Part shown: in pieces, positions 8,141-17,289 of the stretch
Position numbering within the stretch: the first letter of the stretch is position 1
Layout: every line of letters starts with the position of its first letter
Assembly: GCF_003182195.1 (NCBI RefSeq)
Contig: NZ_QGTM01000014.1
Span: 1-64,000 of the forward strand
DNA from: Halomonas sp. A11-A
GTDB lineage: Bacteria > Pseudomonadota > Gammaproteobacteria > Pseudomonadales > Halomonadaceae
Direction of reading: 5' to 3'
Length of the DNA: 64,000 bases
Translations under genes and position numbers: made by a program
The notes under the pieces: model-generated
Told to the model about the DNA's origin: nothing
The model's input: only the letters and a program-made list of their open reading frames with translations
Databases searched by the model: none

Positions 8141-9391
8141 CTAACCCTCGGCGCGGGCGGACCAGCGCTCGTCGGGATGCACCTCGTTGGCGGGCAGCAC
8201 CGGGTCGTAGCCCTCGGCGCGCAGCGCCTCGATCACCTCCCGGGTGTGCTCGCTGCCCAGGGTCTCGAGCGTCGCCTCCACCTCGGTGGCGCGCAGCGAG
8301 AGGTCGGTGAAGGTGCGCTGGTGGGCGATCTGGATCACGTTGGCGCGCTGGTCGGCCAAGAGCCGGGTGAGCTCCGCCAGTGCCCCCGGCACATCGGGGA
8401 TCGCCACGCGCACCCGCACGATGCGCCCGGTGCGCACCAGGCCACGCTGGATCACCGAGGAGAGCGCCAGCATGTCGATGTTGCCGCCGCACAGGATCAG
8501 CCCCACCTTGCGGCCTCGGTAGCGCTCCGGCTCGGCCAGCACGGCGGCCAGCCCTGCGGCGCCGGCGCCCTCGGCCACGCTCTTCTCGATCTCCAGCAGC
8601 AGCAGGATGGCGCGCTCGATCTCGGCCTCGTCCACCAGGCGGATATCGCTGACCAGCTCGCGGACGATGGGCAGGGTCAGCCGTCCCGGCTGCTTGACGG
8701 CGATGCCCTCGGCCAGGGTGGCCAGGCCGCAGTGGATCGGCTCTCCGGCCAGCGCCTGCTTCATGGCCGGGAAGCGCGACGTCTGCACGCCGATCACCTC
8801 GATGGCGGGGTTGAGCGCCTTGGCGGCCACCGCGTTGCCGCCGATCAGCCCGCCGCCGCCGATGGGGATCACCAGGCACTCCAGGTCGGGCACCTCGTCG
8901 AGCATCTCCAGGGCGATGGTCCCCTGCCCGGCGATGATCCGTTCGTCGTCGTAGGGGTGCACGAAGACCAGGTCGCGCTCCTCGGCCAGGCGCCGGGCAT
9001 AGTCGCCGGCCTCGGCGACCCCGTTGCCCTCCAGGTGTACCTCGGCGCCGAAGCTGCGGGTATTGCGCACCTTGAGGTTGGGCGTGTGGCGCGGCATGAC
9101 GATGGTGGCGTGAATCCCCAGACGGGAGGCGTGGTAGGCCACCGCCTGGGCGTGGTTGCCGGCGGACATCGCGATCACCCCGCGGGCACGCTCCGCGTCG
9201 CTGAGGCTCAGCAGGTGGTTCAGCGCCCCGCGCTCCTTGAAGGCGGCGGTGAACTGGTGGTTCTCGAACTTGATGTAGAGCTCGCAGCCGGTGAGCTGGG
9301 AGAGGGTGTGCGAGTGCAGGCAGGGGGTGCGCTCCACGCTGCCCCGGATGCGGGCGGCGGCCTGTCGGACGTCGTCGAGGGTCACGGTCAT
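8141..9391 (-). CDS. Threonine ammonia-lyase (threonine dehydratase), ACT-domain type
   Basis: A 416-residue PLP enzyme. The PLP lysine sits in FTAAFKERGA (about 50), the substrate loop is SAGNHAQ, the phosphate-binding glycine loop is IGGGGLIGG, and CGGN lies near 310. A C-terminal ACT domain (about 325-400, IPDVPGALAELTRLL) points to allosteric control. It deaminates threonine (and serine) to 2-oxobutyrate for isoleucine synthesis or catabolism. The single ACT domain and length fit the shorter form rather than E. coli IlvA. The start at 9391 has GGAG nine bases upstream; an in-frame start 33 bases earlier is possible. It is divergent from the DUF533 gene. Confidence 0.9.
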   Translation of the reverse strand: MTVTLDDVRQAAARIRGSVERTPCLHSHTLSQLTGCELYIKFENHQFTAAFKERGALNHLLSLSDAERARGVIAMSAGNHAQAVAYHASRLGIHATIVMPRHTPNLKVRNTRSFGAEVHLEGNGVAEAGDYARRLAEERDLVFVHPYDDERIIAGQGTIALEMLDEVPDLECLVIPIGGGGLIGGNAVAAKALNPAIEVIGVQTSRFPAMKQALAGEPIHCGLATLAEGIAVKQPGRLTLPIVRELVSDIRLVDEAEIERAILLLLEIEKSVAEGAGAAGLAAVLAEPERYRGRKVGLILCGGNIDMLALSSVIQRGLVRTGRIVRVRVAIPDVPGALAELTRLLADQRANVIQIAHQRTFTDLSLRATEVEATLETLGSEHTREVIEALRAEGYDPVLPANEVHPDERWSARAEG

Positions 9392-9554
9392 GGTGGGCGG
9401 CTCCGGGTTGGCTGAGCCCCCCATGATGCGTCGCCGTGAGACGCTTGTCGAAGCCGTCGCCGACCCCGCGAGGGAAACGCTTACCGAACCCCGGCGGCTG
9501 GGATAGAGTCCATCCAGGCACCCCTTCCAGGGTGATACTGACGAGGAGCATGCG

Positions 9555-10298
9555 ATGAATGCCAGCAGGATACTGGAACAGCTGATGCAGCAGGCCGGTG
9601 GCCAGTCGGGCCGTCAGGGCGGCAGCGGGAGCCAGGGCGGTTCGGGCCTGGATATCAAGGGCATGCTGGATGGGCTCTCGCGCCAGCTGGGCGGTGGCGG
9701 CGAGGGGGGCGCAGCCGGGCAGGGCGGTGGCTCGGGGCTGGACGTCAAGAGCCTGCTGGGCGGCGGCGCCCTGGGGCTGCTGGTCGGCTCCAAGCGTGGC
9801 CGCAAGCTGGGCGGCAAGGCGCTCAAGTACGGCGCCATCGCCGGAGTGGGCGCGCTGGCCTGGAAGGCCTGGCAGAACTCGCGCGGGCCGGGCGGCGAGT
9901 CGCCCGCCGAGGGCGAGCCGGTGGAGCGCCTGGGCGGTGAGGCCCGCGAGCGGCGCAGCCTGGAGCTGCTGCAGGCGATGATCATGGCGGCCCGTGCCGA
10001 TGGCCATATCGACGACCAGGAGCGAGCCCTGATCACCCAGCAGATCGATGCCCTGGGCGCGGACCAGGAGCTGCACGCCTGGGTGGAGCGCCAGCTGGCG
10101 GCACCGCTGGACGCCGAGGCCCTGGCTCGCCAGGTCGACTCGCCCCAGGCGGCCCGCGAGATGTACCTGATCAGCGTGGCGGTGGTCGACGAGCAGAATG
10201 CCATGGAGCGCGCCTGGCTCGACCAGCTCGGCCAGGCCCTGGCGCTGCCGGGCGAGGTCACCGCGGCGCTGGAGCACCAGGCGCGCGAGGCCGGCTGA
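9555..10298 (+). CDS. DUF533/TerB-like protein with Gly-rich linker
   Basis: The 247-residue protein has a Gln/Gly/Ser-rich low-complexity N-terminal third with two short similar units (GLDIKGML and GLDVKSLL). A Gly/Lys-rich hydrophobic stretch (about 75-105) may associate with membrane. The C-terminal helical domain (about 125-245, MIMAARADGHIDDQERALI) is the DUF533/TerB fold seen in E. coli YebE, with acidic residues that could bind metal. Function is not established in the family. SD GAGGAG precedes the ATG. The stop overlaps the pgpA start by one base (TGATG), so the two are co-translated. Confidence 0.8.
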   Translation: MNASRILEQLMQQAGGQSGRQGGSGSQGGSGLDIKGMLDGLSRQLGGGGEGGAAGQGGGSGLDVKSLLGGGALGLLVGSKRGRKLGGKALKYGAIAGVGALAWKAWQNSRGPGGESPAEGEPVERLGGEARERRSLELLQAMIMAARADGHIDDQERALITQQIDALGADQELHAWVERQLAAPLDAEALARQVDSPQAAREMYLISVAVVDEQNAMERAWLDQLGQALALPGEVTAALEHQAREAG

Positions 10299-10771
10299 TG
10301 GACGCGGCACTGATGACCCTGGCCACCGGCTTCGGCCTGGGGTTCTCGCCCTGGGCCTCGGGCACGGTGGGCTCACTGCTCGGCCTGCCGCTGGCCTGGT
10401 GGCTGCTGGGGCGCACCCGCCGCGTGCAGGCGGGCGTTACCCTGGCGCTGCTGCTGGCGGCGGTGCCGGTCTGCCACCTGGCCGAGCAGGCGCTTGCCGC
10501 CAAGGATGACGGGCGCATCGTGCTCGACGAGATCGTCGCCTTCCCGGTGGCGGTACTGGGCCAGGCAGGGGCGCGAGCGCCCTGGGCGATGGCCTCCGCC
10601 TTCGTGGTCTATCGGGTTTTCGACAGCATCAAGCCGCCACCGGTGACTCTGGCCGAGGCGGTGCCCGGGGGTGCCGGCATCGTGCTCGATGACGTCGTGG
10701 CCGCCGCCATGACCTGGCTGGTGATGGCGGGCGGCCTCGCGCTGTGGCGGCGGCGTCAGGCGTCGCCTTGA
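10298..10771 (+). CDS. pgpA: Phosphatidylglycerophosphatase A
   Basis: A 157-residue membrane protein with TGFGLGFSPWASGTVGS at the N-terminus and the signature KDDGRIVLDEIVAFPVA (acidic metal-binding motif), then YRVFDSIKPPPV and a second acidic site DDVVAA. PgpA removes phosphate from phosphatidylglycerophosphate to make phosphatidylglycerol at the inner membrane. Family length is about 160, so it appears complete. It is the second gene of a pair with DUF533. Its last 16 bases overlap the 3' end of the convergent ChaC-like gene. Confidence 0.93.
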   Translation: MDAALMTLATGFGLGFSPWASGTVGSLLGLPLAWWLLGRTRRVQAGVTLALLLAAVPVCHLAEQALAAKDDGRIVLDEIVAFPVAVLGQAGARAPWAMASAFVVYRVFDSIKPPPVTLAEAVPGGAGIVLDDVVAAAMTWLVMAGGLALWRRRQASP

Positions 10772-11400
10772 GTCGTCGGCGGGAAGCGCACGTCGAAGCC
10801 GCGGGCGTCGCGCAGGCGCCTCGCTAGAGCGAAGACGTGGGGGTCCTCCACCTCCAGCTCATGCAGCGCCTCGGCGAGGTTGAGCAGGTAGTCGCGGTTG
10901 GGGCCGCTGGGGCCGTGGGCACGGGCGATCTGAGCGGCGATGGCGTCGAGCGGGGCGTCGCCGAGGAAGGCGGCATTCTCCTCGGTGGCGAGATAGATCA
11001 GCCCCTCGGCGCTGTCGCCATCGGTGAAGTGCAGCGGGACGACCTCGCGCAGGTAGCCGTTCTTCTCGCGCACATCCAGGGGGGCGAGCACCTCCGGGGT
11101 GATGCGGTAGGCCATGCCGTGGCACACCGCGCCCGGGTCGCGCACCAGGGTGGCGACGCGGCCAGGCGCCTCCGGGGTGCCGCGATGGTCGTGGGAGCCC
11201 TGCCAGAAACGCCGCGACCAGCCGTGGATGAACGCGGGGCGCCGCTCCAGGTAGGCGAAGTCGACCTTCCAGATCAGCGAGCCGTAGCCGAACAGCCAGA
11301 TCTCGGCGTGGCCGTCGAAGTGGGTCATCTGGCGGTTGAGGGCGGTGGTGTCCAGGGCCATGGTGGTCGTGCAGCCGGTGGTGGAGAAGGAAGCCCCCAT
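10756..11400 (-). CDS. ChaC-like glutathione-specific gamma-glutamylcyclotransferase
   Basis: The protein has the gamma-glutamylcyclotransferase signature LFGYGSLIWK (substrate-binding YGSL loop). The catalytic glutamate is in LDVREKNGYLR, and the C-terminal helices are typical of ChaC. The family cleaves glutathione to 5-oxoproline and Cys-Gly. From 11400 it is 214 residues; starting at 11361 (MALDTT) it is 201, nearer the usual core, and no strong ribosome binding site separates the two. The 3' end overlaps pgpA by 16 bp on the opposite strand. Confidence 0.87.
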   Translation of the reverse strand: MGASFSTTGCTTTMALDTTALNRQMTHFDGHAEIWLFGYGSLIWKVDFAYLERRPAFIHGWSRRFWQGSHDHRGTPEAPGRVATLVRDPGAVCHGMAYRITPEVLAPLDVREKNGYLREVVPLHFTDGDSAEGLIYLATEENAAFLGDAPLDAIAAQIARAHGPSGPNRDYLLNLAEALHELEVEDPHVFALARRLRDARGFDVRFPPTTQGDA

Positions 11401-11507
11401 GATGCGTCGGAAGGCGGCGAAAGTCTAAGGGGGGAAGGGGCGCGACGCGGTCATGTGGGTGCGGTAGTCTGGCGGCCTGTTCACTTTCTGCTGATGGAGT
11501 CTCTGCC

Positions 11508-12074
11508 ATGACCGTGATGATACTCGGCCTCTTGATCTTTCTGGGGGTTCACTCGGTGCGCATCGTCGCCGACGACTGGCGCAGCGCCCGGATCGCCCAG
11601 ATGGGCGAGCTGCCCTGGAAGGCCGCCTACTCGGTGGTCTCGATCGTCGGCCTGGCGCTGGCGATCTGGGGCTATGGCCAGATGCGCCTGTCGCCCACCT
11701 GGGTGTGGTTTCCGCCGGTGGGGCTGCGCCACGCCGTGTCGCTGCTGATGATTCCCGCCTTCATCCTGCTGGTGGCGGCCTATGTGCCGGGCAACCACCT
11801 CAAGGCGAAGCTGGGCCACCCGATGATCATCGCGGTGAAGCTGTGGGCTTTCTCCCACCTGCTGGCCAACGGCCGGCTCGGCGACATCGTTTTCTTCGGC
11901 GCCTTCCTGCTCTGGGCGGTGTTCGACTTCCGCTCTGCCCGCCGTCGCCCCGCACCGCCGGCTCAGGCGGCGAGCGCGGCGCGGACGGCCATCACCGTGG
12001 TGGCGGGCCTGGTCGCCTACTATCTGTTCGCCTTCCATCTGCATGTCTGGGTCACCGGCGTGCCGGTGATGTGA
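11508..12074 (+). CDS. NnrU family membrane protein
   Basis: A 188-residue integral membrane protein with five or six hydrophobic segments. The opening LIFLGVHSVRI and the heme-ligand-like histidines in RHAVSLLMIPAF, PGNHLKAKLGHPM and AFSHLLANG are typical of NnrU/MAPEG-like proteins. NnrU was first described beside denitrification genes, but a biochemical role is not settled, and distribution is wider than denitrifiers. GGAG lies nine bases before the ATG. It stands alone between the ChaC-like gene and a convergent LysR gene. Confidence 0.85.
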   Translation: MTVMILGLLIFLGVHSVRIVADDWRSARIAQMGELPWKAAYSVVSIVGLALAIWGYGQMRLSPTWVWFPPVGLRHAVSLLMIPAFILLVAAYVPGNHLKAKLGHPMIIAVKLWAFSHLLANGRLGDIVFFGAFLLWAVFDFRSARRRPAPPAQAASAARTAITVVAGLVAYYLFAFHLHVWVTGVPVM

Positions 12075-12077
12075 GCG

Positions 12078-12105
12078 CCTCGGCTCACCTCGCGGTGAGC
12101 CGAGG
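12078..12105. terminator. Hairpin between nnrU and the LysR gene
   Basis: A perfect 12-bp stem (12078-12089 with 12094-12105) closed by a TCGC tetraloop, immediately after the nnrU stop and between two convergent genes. No long T run follows, so it may be a weak terminator or an RNA-stabilising structure. Confidence 0.55.
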
Positions 12106-12163
12106 GAGGCCAGCGGCACCCCAGTATCCCGCCCACATACATGGTTCATGCCCTTGACCGCGG

Positions 12164-13084
12164 TCAAGTGACGGTTTGGCTCAGGGGCTCCCCCCAGACG
12201 CGCTCCAGCACCGCCAGGGCCTCACTGATCACCGCCTCCTCGCCGCGGTCGCGCCGCCAGATGAAGCAGAGCGCGCAGGGCAGGCGGATCCCCTCGGCCA
12301 CGGCGAGGCCGCGCTCCTGACGCTCGGTCATGGCCAGGGCGTCCCGGGCGAGGCTCAGGCCCACCCCGGCGCGCACCAGGTCGAGCATGCAGGCCTCCTG
12401 ATCCACCTGGGCGACGCCATTGGGGGCGAGGCCCAGCGGGTCGAGCACGCCGTGCAGCAGGCGGTGGTGGACGGAGTCTTGCGGGGTGACGATCCACGGC
12501 AGCCGGGCGAGCCGCTCCCAGTCGGCAACGGCCAGGCGGCTGCCCCAGCCGGCCGGGGCGATCACGTGGTAGTGGAATTGGGTGAGCTCGCGGTGGACGA
12601 TCTCCGCGGAGCCCTCGCCGGGGCCCTCACCCGGCGGGGCGAGATAGAAGCCCACGTCGAGTTCGCCGCGGCGGACCCGCTCCAGCACGCTGCCGCTCAT
12701 GCCATGGGAGAGCTCGGTCTCGAGCTGTGGGGAGCGCTCCACCAGGCGGTGCAGGAAGGCGCCCAGGCGGATGAACTCGGGGTCGACGATGGTGCCGATC
12801 TTCAGCCGGCCGCGCAGGGTGCTGTGCAGGGCACGGGCGCTCTGGTCGAAGGCGGACACCGCGGCCAGCGCCTTCTCGGCGGCGGGTAGCAGCGCCTGGC
12901 CATCCTCGGTGAGCGTGAGCCCCTTGGGCCGTCGCCGGAACAGGGTGAGGCCCAGTCCCGCCTGGAACTGCTTGAGCTTGAGGCTCACCGCCGGCTGGGT
13001 CAGGTTCAGCCGCTCGGCAGCGCGGGAGACGCTGCCCTCCCGGGCCACGCTGACGAAGGCGCGCAGGGCCTGGAGATCCTGCAT
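12164..13084 (-). CDS. LysR-family transcriptional regulator, divergent from mmsA
   Basis: A 306-residue LTTR. The N-terminal winged helix-turn-helix is clear (LQALRAFVSVAREGSVSRAA then LNLTQPAVSLKLKQFQ), and a periplasmic-binding-like effector domain runs from about 90 to 300. The gene is divergent from the aldehyde dehydrogenase at 13264, with 179 bp between, the usual arrangement when an LTTR controls the neighbouring gene. The effector is unknown; a metabolite of the dehydrogenase pathway is a reasonable guess. Confidence 0.88.
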   Translation of the reverse strand: MQDLQALRAFVSVAREGSVSRAAERLNLTQPAVSLKLKQFQAGLGLTLFRRRPKGLTLTEDGQALLPAAEKALAAVSAFDQSARALHSTLRGRLKIGTIVDPEFIRLGAFLHRLVERSPQLETELSHGMSGSVLERVRRGELDVGFYLAPPGEGPGEGSAEIVHRELTQFHYHVIAPAGWGSRLAVADWERLARLPWIVTPQDSVHHRLLHGVLDPLGLAPNGVAQVDQEACMLDLVRAGVGLSLARDALAMTERQERGLAVAEGIRLPCALCFIWRRDRGEEAVISEALAVLERVWGEPLSQTVT

Positions 13085-13263
13085 GGAAGCCTCCTCGGTA
13101 TCCGGTGTGATATCAGCTGAACTTATACGCTGGTTTTGAATTACTCAATTGATCCTGGCGGTGATCGCGCTAGTCTGGGCAGTCACAGACGTGCGCCTGC
13201 CCTGACGAGGCCGACGAAAGGCGCGCTCCCGAGGCACATAGAGCGATAACAGACGAGGCCACC

Positions 13264-14775
<1,512 letters not shown>

Positions 14776-14805
14776 GGTTTTTCGCAGGCTGGCGTGAAAC
14801 TGCCC

Positions 14806-14928
14806 TGTGGGAGCCCGGGTCCCCCGGGCGAATGGCGCCGTAGGCGCCCCGGCGGTGTTGGTGAGGTTGGCATCTTCCGCCAGGAGTCCTTCGGCCTCCA
14901 TTCGCCGGGCAAAGCCCAGCTCCCACAA
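14806..14928. repeat. Inverted pair of REP-like palindromes (REPIN/BIME)
   Basis: Two copies of a REP-like unit face each other. The left copy starts TGTGGGAGCCCGGG at 14806 and continues GGCGAATGG. The right copy, on the complement from 14928, starts TGTGGGAGCTGGGC and continues GGCGAATGG. The TGTGGGAGC start and internal palindrome match the general form of Pseudomonas REP sequences. About 40 bp separate the units, so the whole can fold into a long hairpin in the mmsA-GMC intergenic region. Confidence 0.8.
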
Positions 14929-15011
14929 GAAGTTCTCAGCCTCAACCAAGGCTCATGCCAGTTTGCGAAATAAGCAGCACGAGCCACCATTTGCCGCAGT
15001 GAGATCACGCC

Positions 15012-16661
15012 ATGGCTGACCAGGAATTCGACTATATCGTGGTGGGGGCCGGCACTGCCGGCTGCCTGCTGGCCAACCGCCTGAGCGCCGACCCGGCCAA
15101 CCGGGTGCTGCTGATCGAGGCGGGCGGCCGCGACAACTACCACTGGATCCATATCCCGGTGGGCTATCTCTACTGCATCGACAACCCCCGCACCGACTGG
15201 CGCTTTCGTACCGAGCCCGACCCGGGGCTCAACGGCCGCTCGCTGATCTACCCGCGAGGCAAGACTCTGGGCGGCTGCTCGAGCATCAACGGCATGCTCT
15301 ATATCCGCGGCCAGGCGTGCGACTACGACGGCTGGGCCGAGCTCACCGGCGATGACGCCTGGCGCTGGGAGAACTGCCTGGCGGACTTCATGAAGCACGA
15401 GGACCATCACCGCCTGGATGCCGGGGGCGACGCCGACGCCGCCCATCGTGACTTCCACGGCCACGGCGGTGAGTGGCGGGTCGAGAAGCAGCGCCTCAGC
15501 TGGCAGGTGCTCGATGACTTCGCCACCGCGGCGGTGGAGGCGGGCATCCCCCGCACCCGGGACTTCAATCGTGGCGACAACGAAGGGGTCGACTACTTCG
15601 AGGTCAACCAGCGCAAGGGGTGGCGCTGGAATACCTCTAAGGCCTTCCTGCGCGGCGTCGAGACCCGCGGCAACCTGACCCTCTGGCACTCCAGTCAGGT
15701 GCTGGGGCTCGAGCTCCAGAGTGGAGAGAGCGGCGAGCCGCGCTGCCGCGGCGTGCGCGTCGAGCGCAACGGCGCCGAGGTCGTGGCCCGCGCGGCCCGC
15801 GAGGTGATCCTCGCCGCCGGAGCGATCGGCTCGCCCCAGCTGCTGCAGCTCTCGGGCATCGGCCCGGCGGCGCTGCTCGCCGAGCACGACATCCCGGTGG
15901 TGGTAGACCTGCCCGGGGTGGGGGAGAACCTGCAGGACCACCTGCAGATCCGTTCGGTCTATCGCGTCACGGGGGCGAAGACCCTCAATACCATGGCCAA
16001 CTCCCTGGTGGGCAAGGCGAAGATCGGCCTGGAGTATGTCCTCAAGCGCACCGGGCCCATGAGCATGGCGCCGTCGCAGCTGTGCGCCTTCACCCGCAGC
16101 TCCGAGGCCTATGAGCATCCCAATATCGAGTACCACGTCCAGCCGCTGAGCCTGCCGGCCTTCGGGCAGCCCCTGCACGACTTCCCGGCGATCACGGCGA
16201 GCGTGTGCAACCTCAACCCCACCAGCCGCGGCACGGTGCGCATCCGAAGCCGCGACCCGCGCCAGGCGCCGGCCATCGCGCCCAACTACCTGAGCACGCC
16301 GGAGGATCGCAAGGTGGCGGCGGATTCGCTGCGGGTCACCCGGCGCATCGCCGCCCAGCCCGCCTTCGCGAAGTACCAGCCGGAGGAGGTGAAACCCGGC
16401 GTCGAGTTCCAGAGCGACGAGGACCTGGTGCGGCTCGCCGGGGATATCGGCACCACTATCTTCCATCCGGTGGGCACCACCAAGATGGGGCGCGACGACG
16501 ATCCCATGGCGGTGGTCGACCCGCACCTGCGGGTGCGCGGTGTGGCGGGGCTGCGCGTGGTGGATGCCGGGGTGATGCCCACCATCACCAGCGGCAATAC
16601 CAACTCGCCGACGCTGATGATCGCCGAGAAGGCCGCGGCCTGGATCCTGGCCGGGGAGTAA
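15012..16661 (+). CDS. GMC-family FAD oxidoreductase (choline dehydrogenase-like)
   Basis: The 549-residue flavoprotein starts with the FAD-binding VVGAGTAGCLLANRLS. It has both GMC signatures (PRGKTLGGCSSINGMLYIRG at about 83-102 and GAIGSPQLLQLSGIG at about 275). The C-terminal active-site segment includes HPVGTTKMG and ends in DAGVMPTITSGNTNSP, with the catalytic His and Asn of the family. Substrates are alcohols; choline is common among relatives, but BetA normally has a betaine-aldehyde partner that is not present here. Linkage to mmsA suggests an alcohol oxidised ahead of a semialdehyde; this is inference. Confidence 0.87.
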   Translation: MADQEFDYIVVGAGTAGCLLANRLSADPANRVLLIEAGGRDNYHWIHIPVGYLYCIDNPRTDWRFRTEPDPGLNGRSLIYPRGKTLGGCSSINGMLYIRGQACDYDGWAELTGDDAWRWENCLADFMKHEDHHRLDAGGDADAAHRDFHGHGGEWRVEKQRLSWQVLDDFATAAVEAGIPRTRDFNRGDNEGVDYFEVNQRKGWRWNTSKAFLRGVETRGNLTLWHSSQVLGLELQSGESGEPRCRGVRVERNGAEVVARAAREVILAAGAIGSPQLLQLSGIGPAALLAEHDIPVVVDLPGVGENLQDHLQIRSVYRVTGAKTLNTMANSLVGKAKIGLEYVLKRTGPMSMAPSQLCAFTRSSEAYEHPNIEYHVQPLSLPAFGQPLHDFPAITASVCNLNPTSRGTVRIRSRDPRQAPAIAPNYLSTPEDRKVAADSLRVTRRIAAQPAFAKYQPEEVKPGVEFQSDEDLVRLAGDIGTTIFHPVGTTKMGRDDDPMAVVDPHLRVRGVAGLRVVDAGVMPTITSGNTNSPTLMIAEKAAAWILAGE

Positions 16662-16861
16662 CTTTCTCGTCATCGAAGGCAAATAGTGTTTGACCTGCGC
16701 CCGAGAAGGGCGCAAGCTGTGCGCAGTTGGTTAGCAAGTCGAACATCGCAAGTGGTTATCGAAGGCTCATGGCATCGATTTCCCGGTGAAAAGTTTCTTG
16801 TTCTACCCACTGCAACTCGGGTATTTCCCGGAAAATCAAACGCTATTAGAGGAATTCGATA

Positions 16862-17068
16862 ATGGCTACCGGTACTGTCAAGTGGTTCAACGACACCAAG
16901 GGCTTCGGCTTCATCTCTCCGGACGACAACGGTGACGACCTGTTCGCTCACTTCTCCGAGATCCAGGCTGACGGCTTCAAGACCCTGCAAGACGGCCAGA
17001 AGGTTTCCTTCGACGTCACCCAGGGCAAGAAAGGCCTCCAGGCTTCCAACATCAAGGTCATCGGCTAA
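16862..17068 (+). CDS. Cold shock protein, CspA family
   Basis: The 68-residue protein is a single cold shock domain with RNP1 KGFGFISP and RNP2 DLFAHFS and the aromatic surface that binds single-stranded RNA or DNA. It is full length for the family. SD AGAGGA is nine bases before the ATG. The 200 bp upstream have no gene and could give the long untranslated leader typical of cold-induced csp genes. Whether this copy is cold-induced cannot be told from sequence. Two hairpins follow the stop. Confidence 0.95.
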   Translation: MATGTVKWFNDTKGFGFISPDDNGDDLFAHFSEIQADGFKTLQDGQKVSFDVTQGKKGLQASNIKVIG

Positions 17069-17088
17069 TCGCCAGCTGACACTGATGT

Positions 17089-17135
17089 GACTCCTTCGGG
17101 AGTCGAGAAAGGGCCCGCCACGTGCGGGCCCTTTC
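17089..17135 (+). terminator. UUCG hairpin and Rho-independent terminator after csp
   Basis: A 6-bp stem capped by TTCG (17089-17104) is followed at once by an 11-bp stem (17108-17118 with 17124-17134) ending in CCCTTT. The pair sits about 20 bp after the csp stop. Confidence 0.85.
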
Positions 17136-17289
17136 GCGTGTGCGCCAGTTGGCCGAGAGGGGGCGCCGGGGTGCCAGCTCAGGCAGGAAGGTAGGATCGA
17201 TATGGCTATTTGTGGAATAAGGGAGTTTCTACAAAGAATTTTTTAGAATAATCGGCGAGCGGCAGAATAGGGGCACTCTCGTTGACCGG

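Noticed and set aside
14807..15019. Short frame across the mmsA-GMC intergenic region
   Set aside because: It reads through the REP palindromes and has no ribosome binding site or protein-like composition.
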